NCBI GenBank assembly: GCA_023374025.1
Contig: SIJG01000091.1
Span: 257,994-321,993 of the forward strand
Direction: 5' to 3'
Length of the DNA stretch: 64,000 bases
Source of the DNA: Heterodera schachtii
Taxonomy: Eukaryota; Nematoda; Chromadorea; Rhabditida; Heteroderidae
The notes below the pieces were generated by a model. That model saw nothing but the letters and a program-made list of their open reading frames with translations. It was not told the origin of the DNA and ran no database searches. This document shows, piece by piece, positions 1 to 10,040 of this stretch. Within the stretch, counting starts at the first letter, position 1. The number at the start of each line of letters is the position of its first letter. Position numbers and translations under genes: made by a program.

Positions 1-1859
1 ACGCTGACGAAACAGCAGCGACGACGTCAGCAGCAGCAGCAGTTGGCGACTCAATCGCGCGGCAGCAGTGCAGAGGAAGTGGAGGTGTGTGGTCAGGGAC
101 GGTCCCCGGGCTTCCGACTTGGAGGCTGGTCCAACCTCCCGAACGATGACGGCATTATTTGCTATTCGGGCAGTTTAAAATTCCCCCCCCCCCCACCATT
201 TTCTCAAACAAAATTTTGGAGTACGGGAGGGTGCCGGCGGTGCAGAAAATTTTAAATTAGTTTTTTTTTTGGTAAAAAATAGCAAAAAACTAAGTTTTCC
301 ATTAAAAAAATTAAGTGCAGTAAATGCTAGGGCAGTGTATTAATATGAAAAATCTAAAATTTTCATCTAATTGTAAGGTTGCCATCGAGCTGGACAGAGA
401 AGGTGGTGGTGGTGGTGTTGCTGATGTGAAACCGGACCAAAACACCGACCCTACTCTTAATGGTGAGTGGGGGCTTTTTTTTAATTTGTCTATTCTAAAG
501 TTGTAAATAATTGTATCAGCCAACATGATATACTTACAATTAACAAATTTAAATCCAATTTATAGAATAAATGATACAAAAACTTGATTAAATGGTTCTT
601 TTTCTAATAAATTTTTTTTTCAAATTTCAAAATAAGAATGGCTTCCCCCCATATCAGTTCCCCCCGAGAAATTAAAAAAAACTTAAAAAAAGTTTTTATA
701 AGAAAAGAAATTTTTTCGAAAACAGCGATTTTTTAGAAAAAAAATTTTTTTTTTTTTTGAAAAATCTTCATAATTTACCTTAAAATTTTTCAAATTCACA
801 TTCTCGGAAACCGAAATTTATTCTCTATTTTTCATTTTTTTTAATTTTATATTCAGCAGAAACAGTGGCTGAAGCGGCTGCTTCGGAGGTCCGCAACAGT
901 TTGGAGAAGACGAAGAAGCCGTTATTGGTTCGTTCGTTTATATTTAGTACAAAATTGTTGGACCAGTACATCACAAAAGGGAGTGAGAGCAAGCAGTTCA
1001 TATTCATTCCCTCCATAAATCAATCATTTCGTCCCCATTTCGACCGACAAAAAAAAATTAATTAAAAAATTCCGAATTTTATTTTTTTAAATTCCTGTTT
1101 CGGGTTTGCCGTTCCACCAGTTTAAATACTGGATTTGCAACAACAATTTTCATGACTTACAGGAGCGTATCCCATCGAATGTGTTGCGACAGCTCCGTGA
1201 GAAGAAGGCATGGCACTGTCCGTTCACCATTTGCAACCCGTTCATGAACACAGGCGCCACCGCCGCCGTGGATCGAGAAAATGTCATGAAAGGTGGCCAT
1301 ATTTCAATTAAGGCGCTTTGTCCTAAAATACCAACCGGACATGAGTTGTTTGACAATGAATGAGCTGGGCATGACTCACCCAGGAGGCCGAATTTTTGGA
1401 AAAATCTAGGCCCGGGTTTCATGTTGGCCCTGCATTTACCGGACAAAAACCTGGCCCACGAAAAACCCAGGTTGTCGAAAAATCACTTGGATGGTTGGAT
1501 CCAGGAAAAATCCGGCCTTGGTTCAGGTCCAGGTCGAGTCCCAAAAAGCACTGTGCAACCCAGATATACCGTATTTCTTCTAATGCCCCTCCCCTGACTT
1601 ATTGTTGTTAGAGCCCCCTGAAATAAGACCCCCTTTTGAGGGGGGTTGAAAAATAGAGCCCCGGGAGCTCTGTTTCAAGAAATACAGTATATACATATAT
1701 AAATTATATCCATGTTTTCTTCCAGGGCCGGTCGAGCCGTGGTTGGAGCGCTCTGACGCGTTTCCGTTGCCTGCTCAGCTGTTGCAGCAGCACGGGCCGC
1801 GCGTGCCAATGCCAATGTCGAAGAATGGTGACAATGTTAACGTGCCAACAACGCTGTGA
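1..1859 (+). CDS. 3' part of an unrecognised multi-exon gene
   Basis: Five exons (1-84, 378-462, 857-927, 1163-1292, 1726-1859) join in a continuous frame to a TGA at 1857-1859, giving the last 167 residues. All four introns are GT-AG. The start lies outside the window. The first exon is Gln/Arg-rich, the next holds a five-glycine run, and exon 3 is Ala/Glu-rich and then basic. Exon 4 reads RIPSNVLRQLREKKAWHCPF and has two cysteines five positions apart. The last exon is Pro-rich with PVEPWLERSDAFPLPAQLLQ. I see no signal peptide, membrane segment or catalytic motif and do not recognise the family. The mixed low-complexity and basic composition would fit a nuclear or RNA-associated protein, but that is a guess. 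Intron 4 carries a CCTGG-rich repeat (about 1380-1560) and a small TA-flanked MITE. Confidence 0.7.
1567..1689. mobile_element. small MITE in the last intron of the 5' gene
   Basis: Imperfect inverted ends, TACCGTATTTCTT on the left and AAGAAATACAGTA on the right, enclose about 100 bases rich in C and G runs. A TA at each edge suits a Tc1/mariner-type target. The CCGTATTT terminus is shared with the larger insertion at 26748-27900 and resembles the ends at 48483-48602. Confidence 0.6.
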
Positions 1860-2009
1860 CAACTGACCTTCCCTTGCTTGACGTGCTGTTCTATTCATTC
1901 ATACATTGCTCGTTGACTCTTTTTCTTCATTTTTGTTTTCGATTGTTTGTTATTAATATATTTATTAGGCATAAAATTGACTTAAAATTCAAGAAGCGAG
2001 AGATGCACC

Positions 2010-2015
2010 AATAAA
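2010..2015 (+). terminator. poly(A) signal AATAAA of the 5' gene
   Basis: AATAAA lies 150 bases after the stop codon at 1859, the first canonical signal downstream. The rest of 1860-2266 is a T-rich 3' flank with nothing else recognisable. Confidence 0.4.
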
Positions 2016-2478
2016 TGGAGAGCGCACAGAAAAACACACACCTCTCATTTCGGCGTGCTATTTCTTTCCAAGAGCTTTCGATAGATACCGATTTTGTCCA
2101 ATTGGGTTGGCAAAAAAAAAAACCCCAAAAAAAGAAAATTTTTAAAGGAAATTGTCATTTTTCTTAACATTGGAAGAAATTAATTTTAAAAAATTTCAAT
2201 GTCTTGGAGCGGACTCGAACCGACGCCATCCCCCATTTCCCTCCGTTTCTCTTTGCTATTGTAAGAGGCGGGCAATTGTGTAGAATTGTGGTCCCGACTA
2301 AAAATAAACTCAAAATTTTTATTTTATTTTTTCCTTGGGTGGAAAAATACGCTGATTACGAATCTAGCTCAGATTTTGCAAAATCAGTGATTTTGTCTAT
2401 GACTTTTCGTCAAGTACTTGATTTTTTCCAAAATTTTTTATTTTCAATGAATTTGGGGTAGAAAAATGAGCTGATCAC

Positions 2479-3111
2479 TAGGGATCATTTATTTATGTAA
2501 GAAAAATCGCGAAATATGTAAATAAAATAAGTATAAAAAACACTGAAATATGTATGAAATATGTACAAAAATCCAGAAATATGTACTAAAATAAGTAAAT
2601 AAAATTTTTTAAATGCTATTTTTTGGAAAAAAAATTCATTCTAAAGGGTGAAATAGGCACAAATTGCCATAAAAATGACCTAAATAGGCTTAGAATTATC
2701 TTTTAATAATTTAAAATTAATTTATTTATATCCCATTTTTGAAAAAAAAACTATTTTTTGGGGCACATTTTCAAAAAAAAATTTTTACTTTTCGCAAAAA
2801 ATTTCTATAAATTCTCAAAATTTTTGAAAAAAAATTGCGAAATTTTGGATATTTTTGGGGGTATTTCATAAAAAAATTCCCTAAAAATTCTCAAAAATGC
2901 AAAATATGTACAAAAAAATGTGAAAAAGTCCAAAATATGTATAAAAATATGTACATATGTAATATGTAGAAAAATCCGAAAATATGTAAAAATATATAAA
3001 TAAAAGTCCCAACTTTTGTTCGCAAACACAAAAAAGAAAGTGTTTTTCCTACTAATTAGAGCATGGAGAATCCAGGAAAAAACATGTATTTACATAAAAA
3101 AATGATCCCTA
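2479..3111. mobile_element. hAT-like MITE with 8-bp duplication
   Basis: The ends are inverted (TAGGGATCATTT...TTATGTAA on the left, TTACATAAA...AATGATCCCTA on the right). The element is flanked by the direct repeat CTGATCAC at 2471-2478 and 3112-3119. The interior is a degenerate AT-rich array of AATATGTA words with no coding potential. A related piece in the opposite sense lies at 13200-13290. Confidence 0.85.
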
Positions 3112-3142
3112 CTGATCACGAATATGAACTCAGATTTTACGG

Positions 3143-3415
3143 CTACCCGACATTTGAGGATTTGACATTTGAGGACCCGACATTTGAGGACCCGACATTT
3201 GAGGATCCCGACTTTTGAGGACCCGACATTTGAGGATCCCGACATTTGAGGACACGACTTTTGAGGACCCGACATTTGAGGATATCCCCGACATTTGAGG
3301 ACCCGACTTTTGAGGACCCGACATTTGCGGATTTAACATTTGAGGACCCGACATTTGCGGATATTCCCGACATTTGAGGACCCGACTTTTGAGGACCCGA
3401 CATTTGAGGATATAC
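3143..3415. repeat. tandem array of the unit CCGACATTTGAGGA
   Basis: About 17 imperfect copies of a 14-17 bp unit run in one direction. Variants carry TTTT for ATTT or GCGG for GAGG. This is the left arm of the fold-back element and is the reverse complement of 5185-5386. Confidence 0.9.
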
Positions 3416-3602
3416 ACAATTTCAAAAAAATAAATGAAATTAAATCATTATAAAAAAGAGAAGAAAGCCTTTCCCGAGGGCCAGGGAAGCAAATTATAAA
3501 TTGTACCAAAAAACTGCCTGAGGCCTTATGGAATTGACCCAACTGGTGGGATTGCTGAAATACCTCGCTTAAAAAATATCTGCAAAATGATGAAGCGATC
3601 CG

Positions 3603-3771
3603 TAGATTAGAGCGGGATCGGGAGTTCAAAATTTTCCGGGACGGGAGTCCCGAACAGTAATCCCGTAAAAATCCCGCTCCCGTTAAAATCCCGTTCACCG
3701 AAAGAAAGCGGGAGTGGGACCGGGAATCCCGTAAAAATCCCGCGGGAGTCCCGATCCCGCCGGGCTCTAAT
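3603..3771. repeat. CGGGA-rich insertion inside the fold-back element
   Basis: Repeated words CGGGAGT, AATCCCGTAAAAATCCCG and CCGATCCCG lie between TAGAGCGGGAT and CGGGCTCTA. A close relative lies at 21170-21270, and a shorter GGGATCCCG-rich version at 44668-44755. The ends suggest a small terminal-inverted-repeat element. No clear target duplication was found. Confidence 0.55.
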
Positions 3772-3902
3772 AATTAATCACATTCATACATTGCAGTACC
3801 GCCTAGGGATGAAATGCTTTGAAGAATAGTACTGAAAGAGTGCTTAACAAGTGTTTTTTAATCAAAAAAATAGTTCAAATAATTTTTGGGGTCATTTAAT
3901 TC

Positions 3903-4150
3903 TGCGCCGCAAATGTCATTTTGACTGGACGCCGCAAGTGTCGGCGCCGCAAAAGTCCTTTTGACTGGGCGCCGCATCTGTCGGCGCCGCAAGTGTCGTC
4001 GCCGCAAGTGTCGCCGCCGCAAGTGTCACGCCGCAAATGTCGGCGCCGCAAGTGTCGCTTTGACTGGGCGCCGCAAATGTCTGCGCCGCAAATGTCTGCG
4101 CCGCAAGTGTCAGCGCCGCAAATGTCAGCGCCGCAAATGTCGGCCAATCC
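3903..4150. repeat. tandem array of the unit GCGCCGCAAATGTC
   Basis: About 16 copies of a 14-15 bp unit, with the CAAATGTC core alternating with CAAGTGTC. The core is shared with the TCCTCAAATGTCGG units of the right arm, but the flank is GCGCCG instead of TCCT. It abuts the inner inverted arm at 4150. Confidence 0.9.
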
Positions 4151-5184
4151 ATTTGAGGACATGGACATTTTTTAAAAAATTAAATGGAAATTTTATTTTA
4201 TATCATTATAAAAGAAGAAAATGCCTTTCCCAAAGGCAAACGGGAGCAAATGTGGCAAAAATTCTTCTAGCACAGCCGAATAATTCCAATCTTTCTTCTC
4301 CACGTACAGAGTATAGGATCAGGATGCCAATATCTGCTTTTTGAAATTTTCCTTTTGGTTATAAGATAATCCCAGTTTCCAAAATCATTGCGCATAAGTC
4401 GTACATTTCTGGCCACTCCCCCTTTGGTCTCGGACCTTTTCTCCGCAAATTCCTTCCTGATATTTCCCAGGTCATTATATTTTTCATTCTTTTCCCATTT
4501 TGATCATTCACATTTTCTCTCCTTTTCTACGATCCTGGGAATGGCCAGCCCGTTTATGTATGAATTTCAGGAGATTTTAGTTTCATTACGATTCTCAATC
4601 GTATCACGCTTCAACCAAATTAAGTATAGCCAAATCAATTGTCTCTGTATGTTGTTTTCCGTTCTCGAATTCTTATCCCCTGACTTGGGTCCAACTTATA
4701 CTGCCGCAGTTTATCGACTGCAAACATTCTTCTTTAGAACAGTGATGAGTCCGATAATTGAAAAGTATAACTTGATTAATTCATTTTCATTCGATAATAG
4801 GGGTTGTACACTGGATATTTGCATTTTTAAAGCCAAATAGAACCCTTCTTTGGCGTTGTTTGTGCTCCCAAGGTCTTGAAAAACGCTTTCGTGATGATTC
4901 CATCTGTTAATCGAAAACTCCAGCATTTAGTTGGAGCTTTTACAAGATTTTTTCCCTTTGAACTTCTTGTTAGACAACGTGTTGGACAATTATGAAAAAT
5001 CAAAGGCAGATATTGGCATCCTGATCCTATACTCTGTACGTGGAGAAGAAAGATTGGAATTATTCGGCTGTGCTAGAAGAATTTTTGCCACATTTGCTCC
5101 CGTTTGCCTTTGGGAAAGGCATTTTCTTCTTTTTATAATGATATAAAATAAAATTTCCATTTAATTTTTTTTAAAATGTCTATG

Positions 5185-5386
5185 TCCTCAAATGTCGGGT
5201 CCTCAAATGTCGGGTCCTCAAAAGTCGGGTCCTCAAATGTCGGGGATATCCTCAAATGTCGGGTCCTCAAATGTCGGGTCCTCAAAAGTCGGGATCCTCA
5301 AATGTCGGGTCCTCAAAAGTCGGGATCCTCAAATGTCGGGTCCTCAAATGTCGGGTCCTCAAATGTCAAATCCTCAAATGTCGCAG
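5185..5386. repeat. tandem array of the unit TCCTCAAATGTCGG
   Basis: About 14 copies form the right arm of the fold-back element. Read on the minus strand it reproduces the left array almost base for base. Confidence 0.9.
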
Positions 5387-5957
5387 CACGGATTTTACAA
5401 AAGCCATCATTTGTCTATGATTTTTCATCAAGTATCACAAAAAAAATAATTGCAGCCAAGCGGTCTCGAAGACCAGGCCCCCGTTTCATATGACCCCTAA
5501 GGTCCAGTAATTAAATTTTAAAAAATCATATAAAACTAAATCTTGAATTCTCCAAACATTCAATAGCTCATTCGAAATCCCTTTTTCAGTTCTACAACAC
5601 CTTAGTATAATTTTTTTACGCCCAACTAATTTTCTTAGAATTTTGGAAAAAATCAAGTACTTGATGAAAAGTCATAGACAAAATCAATGATTTTGCAAAA
5701 TCTGACCTGATATTCGTAATCAGCGTATTTTTCCACCCCATGAAAAAATAAAATAAAAATTTTAAGTTTATTTTTGGTCGGGAACACAATTCTACACAAT
5801 TGCCAAGAGGCGCACGTGGGTTCAACCGATCAGAGGGCGGGACCGCCCCTTCCGATCACTCCCGACGGGGCCCCTCCTTATAAGCCAGGGACTTCCCTCC
5901 CACAGCAGTTGAGTCGCAACTATCAGGGGGTGCACCCCAAAGTCTCACCGAGACAAA

Positions 5958-6157
5958 ATCTTACCGCAGAAATTTAAATTAAAAATTTTAAAACTTGGAA
6001 TTTTACAAGAAAAAAATCTTAGAAAATTTTTTAAAAGAAGAGTTCAAGAAAAAAAAATTAAAAAAAATTTTTTTTTTTAATTTTCTTATAAAAATTTTCT
6101 AAGATTTTTTTTCTTGTAAAATTTCCAAGTTTTAAAATTTTAATTTCTGCGGCGAGA
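5958..6157. repeat. long palindrome, probable MITE
   Basis: Arms of about 75 bp (5958-6035 and 6080-6157) are near-perfect inverted copies beginning CCGCAGAAATTTAAATT and ending AATTTCTGCGG. The preceding 5809-5957 is unusually GC-rich, with CTTATAAG near 5878. No gene was recognised in either. Confidence 0.65.
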
Positions 6158-6219
6158 TTTGTATCAGCGAGATTTCGAGCGGCTAGAATACATTTCTGAC
6201 TTCTATCTTATATAAATTT

Positions 6220-6370
6220 GCTTTTTTTCAAACTATCTTTTGGCTTCTAATGAACTGTAATTAATAGGTTGGAATTGTCAATTGGAATTTAATTAAGTCA
6301 CCTGAATAGGGAGTCCTGCATTTCCCCGTTACAATTGTTGCTGCTCACATTTGTGAAAATTTAAAATGTA
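6220..6370 (+). promoter_or_regulatory. receptor-gene upstream module, relic copy 1
   Basis: The block TGGCTTCTAATGAACTGTAA is followed by an AATTTAATTAAGTCACC stretch and then CCCCGTTACAATTGTTGC. It recurs in the same order at 9905, 16750, 30768 and 34670, each time upstream of a receptor start or an orphan first exon. Conservation outside coding DNA suggests promoter or UTR function, or simply the extent of the duplicated unit. Here it precedes a dead first exon. Confidence 0.4.
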
Positions 6371-6827
6371 TTTTAAATTTCATTTATAATTAAATGGGGC
6401 CATTCAAAGAAAGGAATTTACAAATCACTTTGCCAAATTAAATTATTACGTGCGTTTTGCGCCGTTTCGCGACGCCATTATCTCGATTTTAAATACATTA
6501 AAAAAAAAGACAAATTTTAAATGCAATTTTCTCAAATTTGTAAATTTAGGAAAAATAGAAATTAAATCTTTTTATGTTATTGAATTAATTGTGTCGCTCA
6601 AGTCTAATTTAGCATTTTTGGGTTCAGATTTGATGTATGTATAAGCATAAAATTGCTTTTTGGGCCCAAATTGTACATTAGTATTTGGGGAAAGTTTCAA
6701 ATCTCCTAAGGAAATACTAATTTATTTTCATATTACATTTAAATGAAATGAATTAAAAAATAAGAATTTTTATGAAAAGAAACTAAATTACTAGCTCAAG
6801 TATGAATTAAACAAATTATTTTATAAA

Positions 6828-6965
6828 ATGGTCTCAATTAATGCCGATCCAAATGATCTGCTGGTAATAGTGAAGAAATTAATTAAAATTATTATAAAAA
6901 ATAAATGATATTATTATTTTTAAATATTAATCGGACACAAATTCTTTGGCCTCACATTTATTCTC
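6828..6965 (+). pseudogene. rearranged chemoreceptor relic: exon 1 joined to part of exon 6
   Basis: An ATG first exon at 6828-6863 (MVSINADPNDLL, then a GT donor) matches the first exons of the intact receptors and is nearly identical to 31112-31147. After 67 bases of intron, the sequence from 6931 (CGGACACAAATTCTTTGGCC) aligns with exon 6 of the 10731-12591 gene (near 11691). Exons 2-5 are missing. Beyond 6965 it passes directly into the Merlin-like relic. It cannot encode a receptor. Confidence 0.6.
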
Positions 6966-7842
6966 ATTTTCGGCACAATCTCCTTGAAAAGTCGTCCAGA
7001 TTCTCGCTAAAACCCGAACAAATACCCAAACACCTCCCAACCGATGACCGCGCCAAAATTTTCTCGTGCCAAATTTAGATTCATCAATCTCGACGTGGCG
7101 ATTCGGGCCGCCCATTTTCTTAGGATAATCGACAAACGCCGAAGACATATGTACTTCCCGACAAAAAGAATCCCAGTTAGTGGTAGATTTCATGTGCTAT
7201 GTCGGTGCTATGACGTTGGTCAAAAACCATCAAATGAAAATATTTTTCGATATAACTTTGCTCAAAAGCAACCAAATGTTTTCCTTTTTTTTATTGCATC
7301 AGAAACTGGAAACTTATTTTGTTCTTTATTAAAAAAATGATTTAAAAAAACAATACAAAAAAATGCTCTAAGTATTTTATATTAGCCTACAAAATTTCAC
7401 AAAGTTTAGTTAAACTGAAAGAAAGTTATGACTAAAAATGTTCAAAAAAAAAACTTTGTTTTTTGAGTTTCTCAGGTCATAAATTTTTTGAAAATTAACG
7501 AATTTTTTTGAAATTTTGCAGGATAATAGAAAACACTCAGGGCTATAAAATATTATCAAAAACTAAAAATTTCGTTCAGGGCAAACTTATGAATAATTGT
7601 TTGTTAAAGATTTTCCATTTGATGGTTTTTGACTAACGTCCCAGCACCGCTATGTCGATTAATTTGTTTCCACGTATCCACAAATGTGAAAAGCCGAGCA
7701 TCTGCTGAATTTTGTACCAAATAAATTGGGTTTTATTGCGTTTTTGACAATGGGATAACTTAGTCCCCGAAGGTTTTTTTTTACAGAATATGGCAAGAAT
7801 TTTCCCATTTAACATGAGAAATTTACTAAGAAATTTCTTCAC
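6966..7842 (-). pseudogene. Merlin-type (IS1595/ISXO2-like) transposase relic
   Basis: The minus strand encodes GGPNRHVEIDESKFGTRKF followed by WRGHRLGGVWVF. This is the signature around the first catalytic Asp of the IS1595/ISXO2 DDE domain found in eukaryotic Merlin transposons (family knowledge). Upstream, TTNWDSFCREV matches the helix before it. A further segment (HCQKRNKTQFIWYKIQQ, 7649-7842) continues the N-terminal part on the far side of an inserted MITE at 7204-7648. Later catalytic residues are missing and frames are broken, so the copy is dead. A second relic lies at 15470-15740. Confidence 0.75.
7204..7648. mobile_element. hAT-like palindromic MITE inserted in the Merlin relic
   Basis: The ends are GGTGCTATGACGTTGGTC and GACTAACGTCCCAGCACC, flanked by the direct repeat GCTATGTC (7196-7203 and 7649-7656). 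The body is a palindrome with the words ATAACTTTGCTCAAAAGCAA and AAAACCATCAAA. The paralogous segment near 15735-15760 reads straight through the target with a single GCTATGTC, so the empty site is in the same window. Relatives lie at 8496-8930, 23414-23790, 40070-40350 and 56191-56575. Confidence 0.9.
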
Positions 7843-8221
7843 AAAGTGTTTTTACTAAGTTTATTAAATTTTGGCTAAAAATTTTACATATTTTTGAGGC
7901 AAATAACTTGAATTAATTTAACAATTATTTTAATTGTCTGAAAAAAAATCACGCAATATTGGCAAAAAACCTGATTATATAAAAAATCAGGCCTGTCATA
8001 CAAAAATGACACAACTTAACAATGAAAAGGCAAAATTTAGTGAAAAGTACAATTTTTGGTACCAATTAAAATTACGAAAAAAATGAAAAATACAAAAATT
8101 AAAACAATTATCTATCTTAAAGATGAATAATGACCTTAAAAGTACAGTTTTATATGAATTGTTAATTAAAAAAATGCATATAAAAAGTAAAATATTTGTC
8201 TCTCCCATTTCAACTCCAAAA

Positions 8222-8257
8222 ACGGCCTCAATTAAAACCAGCAGCTCGTACGAATCG
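8222..8257 (+). pseudogene. orphan receptor exon 1 with lost start codon
   Basis: The sequence matches exon 1 of the receptor at 26677 (TSSYE motif, GT donor after 8257), but the ATG is ACG. The 360 bases before it (7858-8220) match the upstream region 26330-26670 of that gene, including AATCACGCAATATT. This is therefore a truncated copy of that gene's 5' end. No later exons follow. Confidence 0.65.
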
Positions 8258-8495
8258 GTAAAATTTTAATTAATTAATTAAATGAATATGGGTTTTTTAG
8301 AGCCTAAATCCTACCTTATTTTGGCTAATTTTAGAGCCTAAAAAATATAAATCCTAGCAATAAACCATTTATTTGTGCTCTTTTATAAATTTTGTTCTTT
8401 TCAATATAGGTAATATTTTCTTTATCATTTTTTTATAAACTGAAAATTTAAAAAAATGCTACAAAGGGTCATATCCCAATTGACACCATCTGAAT

Positions 8496-8930
8496 GGGGC
8501 GGAGTCGTTATTTAAAAAACATCATAAAGGGCGTTATTTAAAAAACCATTATTATGGAAATTTTTGTCGAAAAATTATTTATAATTTTGCTCCAAAGCAA
8601 CCAAATTTTTAATTCTTGATGTCATTTGATAGCCCTAAGTGTTCTCTATCAGTCAGTAAAATTTCAAAAATTTTCGTTAAGTTTCAAAAAAGTTATAGCT
8701 CGAGGAATTCAAAAAACCTTGGTTTTTGAACATTTTTGGCGCCTAACTTTTTTTAAAGTTATAAATTTTTTTGAAATTTTACAGCCTCATAAAAAACATT
8801 TAGTTCTTCGAATGATAGCAAGGATTAAAAATTTAGTTGTTTTAGAGCAAAGTTATAAGCAAAAATTTTTATTTTGATGGTTTTTTAAATATCGCACATA
8901 ATGATGGTTTTTAAATAATGAAATAGCACC
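8496..8930. mobile_element. hAT-like palindromic MITE
   Basis: Flanked by the direct repeat ATCTGAAT (8488-8495 and 8931-8938), with ends GGGGCGGAGTC and AATAGCACC. The body resembles 7204-7648. The next kilobase (8940-9900) is AT-rich and I see no gene in it. Confidence 0.8.
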
Positions 8931-9904
8931 ATCTGAATCACGGAAATTGGACCAAAACATTGAGTAATTGATGATCAATTAGATTTTCATCTCAAATTTT
9001 ATTCTAATTTAACGGATTAATTCCTTCGAATCCGATTGAATTTGTTGGCAAAAAGCATTCAAAAACTGATAAAACTGTTAACGATAGAACAGCAGAAGAT
9101 GAAATTTTCTTTAAAAAATTTCGATTTTTGAAAAAATTATTATAAAATCATGGAATTATTCATTCCGTGAAAATTGATATTTTCAAATTTTCAAAGAATC
9201 ACATGCCATTTGCATTGAATGCATTCCATCCCGAAGTTTTGTTCGGCCAAATAATCTCAACGATTTCGTTCAATAAATCCTCACTTTCAAAAGAATTATG
9301 TTCATTAGCTTTTTTTTTATTTAAATTGAATTCTTTTTTCCATTTATAAATTTTGAGAAAATTCTCAATTTTTCTGCAATTTTTTGCTCAATTTTATTCC
9401 GATCTTTTGTCAAATATTTCCCATTTTCTTAATTCCTTCTTTATAATTTCGAGTTTTTTCTGATCATCGAATGATCATTCTGATCATTGCGAATTGAATG
9501 AGTGTATTTGATTCATATTGATCAATTTGGTGTAGAAAGAATCCTTCTGAAATTGAAAAAATTTATAGAAAAAATTAATAAATTTAATGTTTTATTTTTC
9601 CATCTCGTTACGGTGGGTGAACATTCTACGGTTTCGGCATTATATTTGTAGCTTTATTTATTAATCATTTTTCTTAGCAGCACCCTCAAAAAATTTGAGT
9701 TAACAATGCTTATAGAGGCCACTGAAAAATCTTTAATTAGTTAGATATAAAAAGGATATTAAATAAATGCTATCTTTCGGGAAACTTATTTTTGGTGTAA
9801 GTCAATTATCAAAGTTTATAACGGTCAATATACACTGGTGGAAAAAAGTTTTGCTAAATGACGTGGAAATAGAAAATAATTGATAATTTTATTGTGTAAA
9901 ATTC

Positions 9905-10040
9905 CATTTTCAATTATCAATTGGCTTCTAAGGAACTGTAATTAATGGGTTGGAAGTGTGAATTGGAATTTAATTAAGTCACCAGAATAGGGAGTCTTGG
10001 CATTTCCCCGTTACAATTGTTGCGGCTCACATTTATTAAA
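9905..10040 (+). promoter_or_regulatory. receptor-gene upstream module
   Basis: Same block as 6220-6370 (TGGCTTCTAAGGAACTGTAA, CCCCGTTACAATTGTTGC). It lies about 0.8 kb before the ATG at 10731. Downstream conserved pieces include GGCGCCGTTTCGCGACGCC at 10169, also seen near 6460. Confidence 0.4.

Larger units (their letters stand above)
3141..5390. mobile_element. fold-back element with tandem-repeat inverted arms
   Basis: The element is flanked by the direct repeat GATTTTAC (3133-3140 and 5391-5398). Its left arm (3143-3420) and right arm (5180-5388) are near-perfect inverted copies. Each is an irregular tandem array of a 14-17 bp unit, CCGACATTTGAGGA, in which even the order of variants (ATTT against TTTT, GGACCC against GGATCCC) matches. 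A second inverted pair (4150-4345 against 5000-5190, about 190 bp) lies inside. The left inner segment is duplicated in diverged form at 3425-3540. Between the inner arms, 4388-4840 is open on + (150 codons) but has no recognisable domain. The 8-bp target site suits the hAT group, and the architecture suits fold-back elements. Confidence 0.75.
2267..5808. mobile_element. outer long-TIR element carrying two nested insertions
   Basis: Bases 2267-2440 recur inverted at 5640-5808. Matching landmarks are GCGGGCAATTGTGTAGAATT, the block around CGCTGATTACGAATC, and a block reading TCAAGTACTTGATTTTTTCC. The interior shares a segment (5540-5640) with the palindromic insertion at 27185-27675. The element is split by a 633-bp hAT-like MITE and a 2.25-kb fold-back element, each with its own 8-bp duplication, so it is the oldest layer here. 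No transposase is visible. On the minus strand near 2213 there is a GGTTCGAGTCC motif like a tRNA B box, but no tRNA fold. Confidence 0.6.

Noticed and set aside
2205..2290. Possible tRNA or tRNA-derived SINE on the minus strand (GGTTCGAGTCC B-box)
   Set aside because: No matching acceptor stem or D arm can be drawn. The word lies at the edge of a long inverted-repeat element, and a similar GGGTTCGAGCCC occurs inside the related palindrome at 27497.
4388..4840. 150-codon frame inside the fold-back element as a transposase
   Set aside because: It has no DDE, zinc-finger or helicase-like motif, and the composition is like that of translated T-rich DNA.
3143..5386. CRISPR-like repeat arrays
   Set aside because: Units are directly adjacent with no unique spacers, and the host is a eukaryote.
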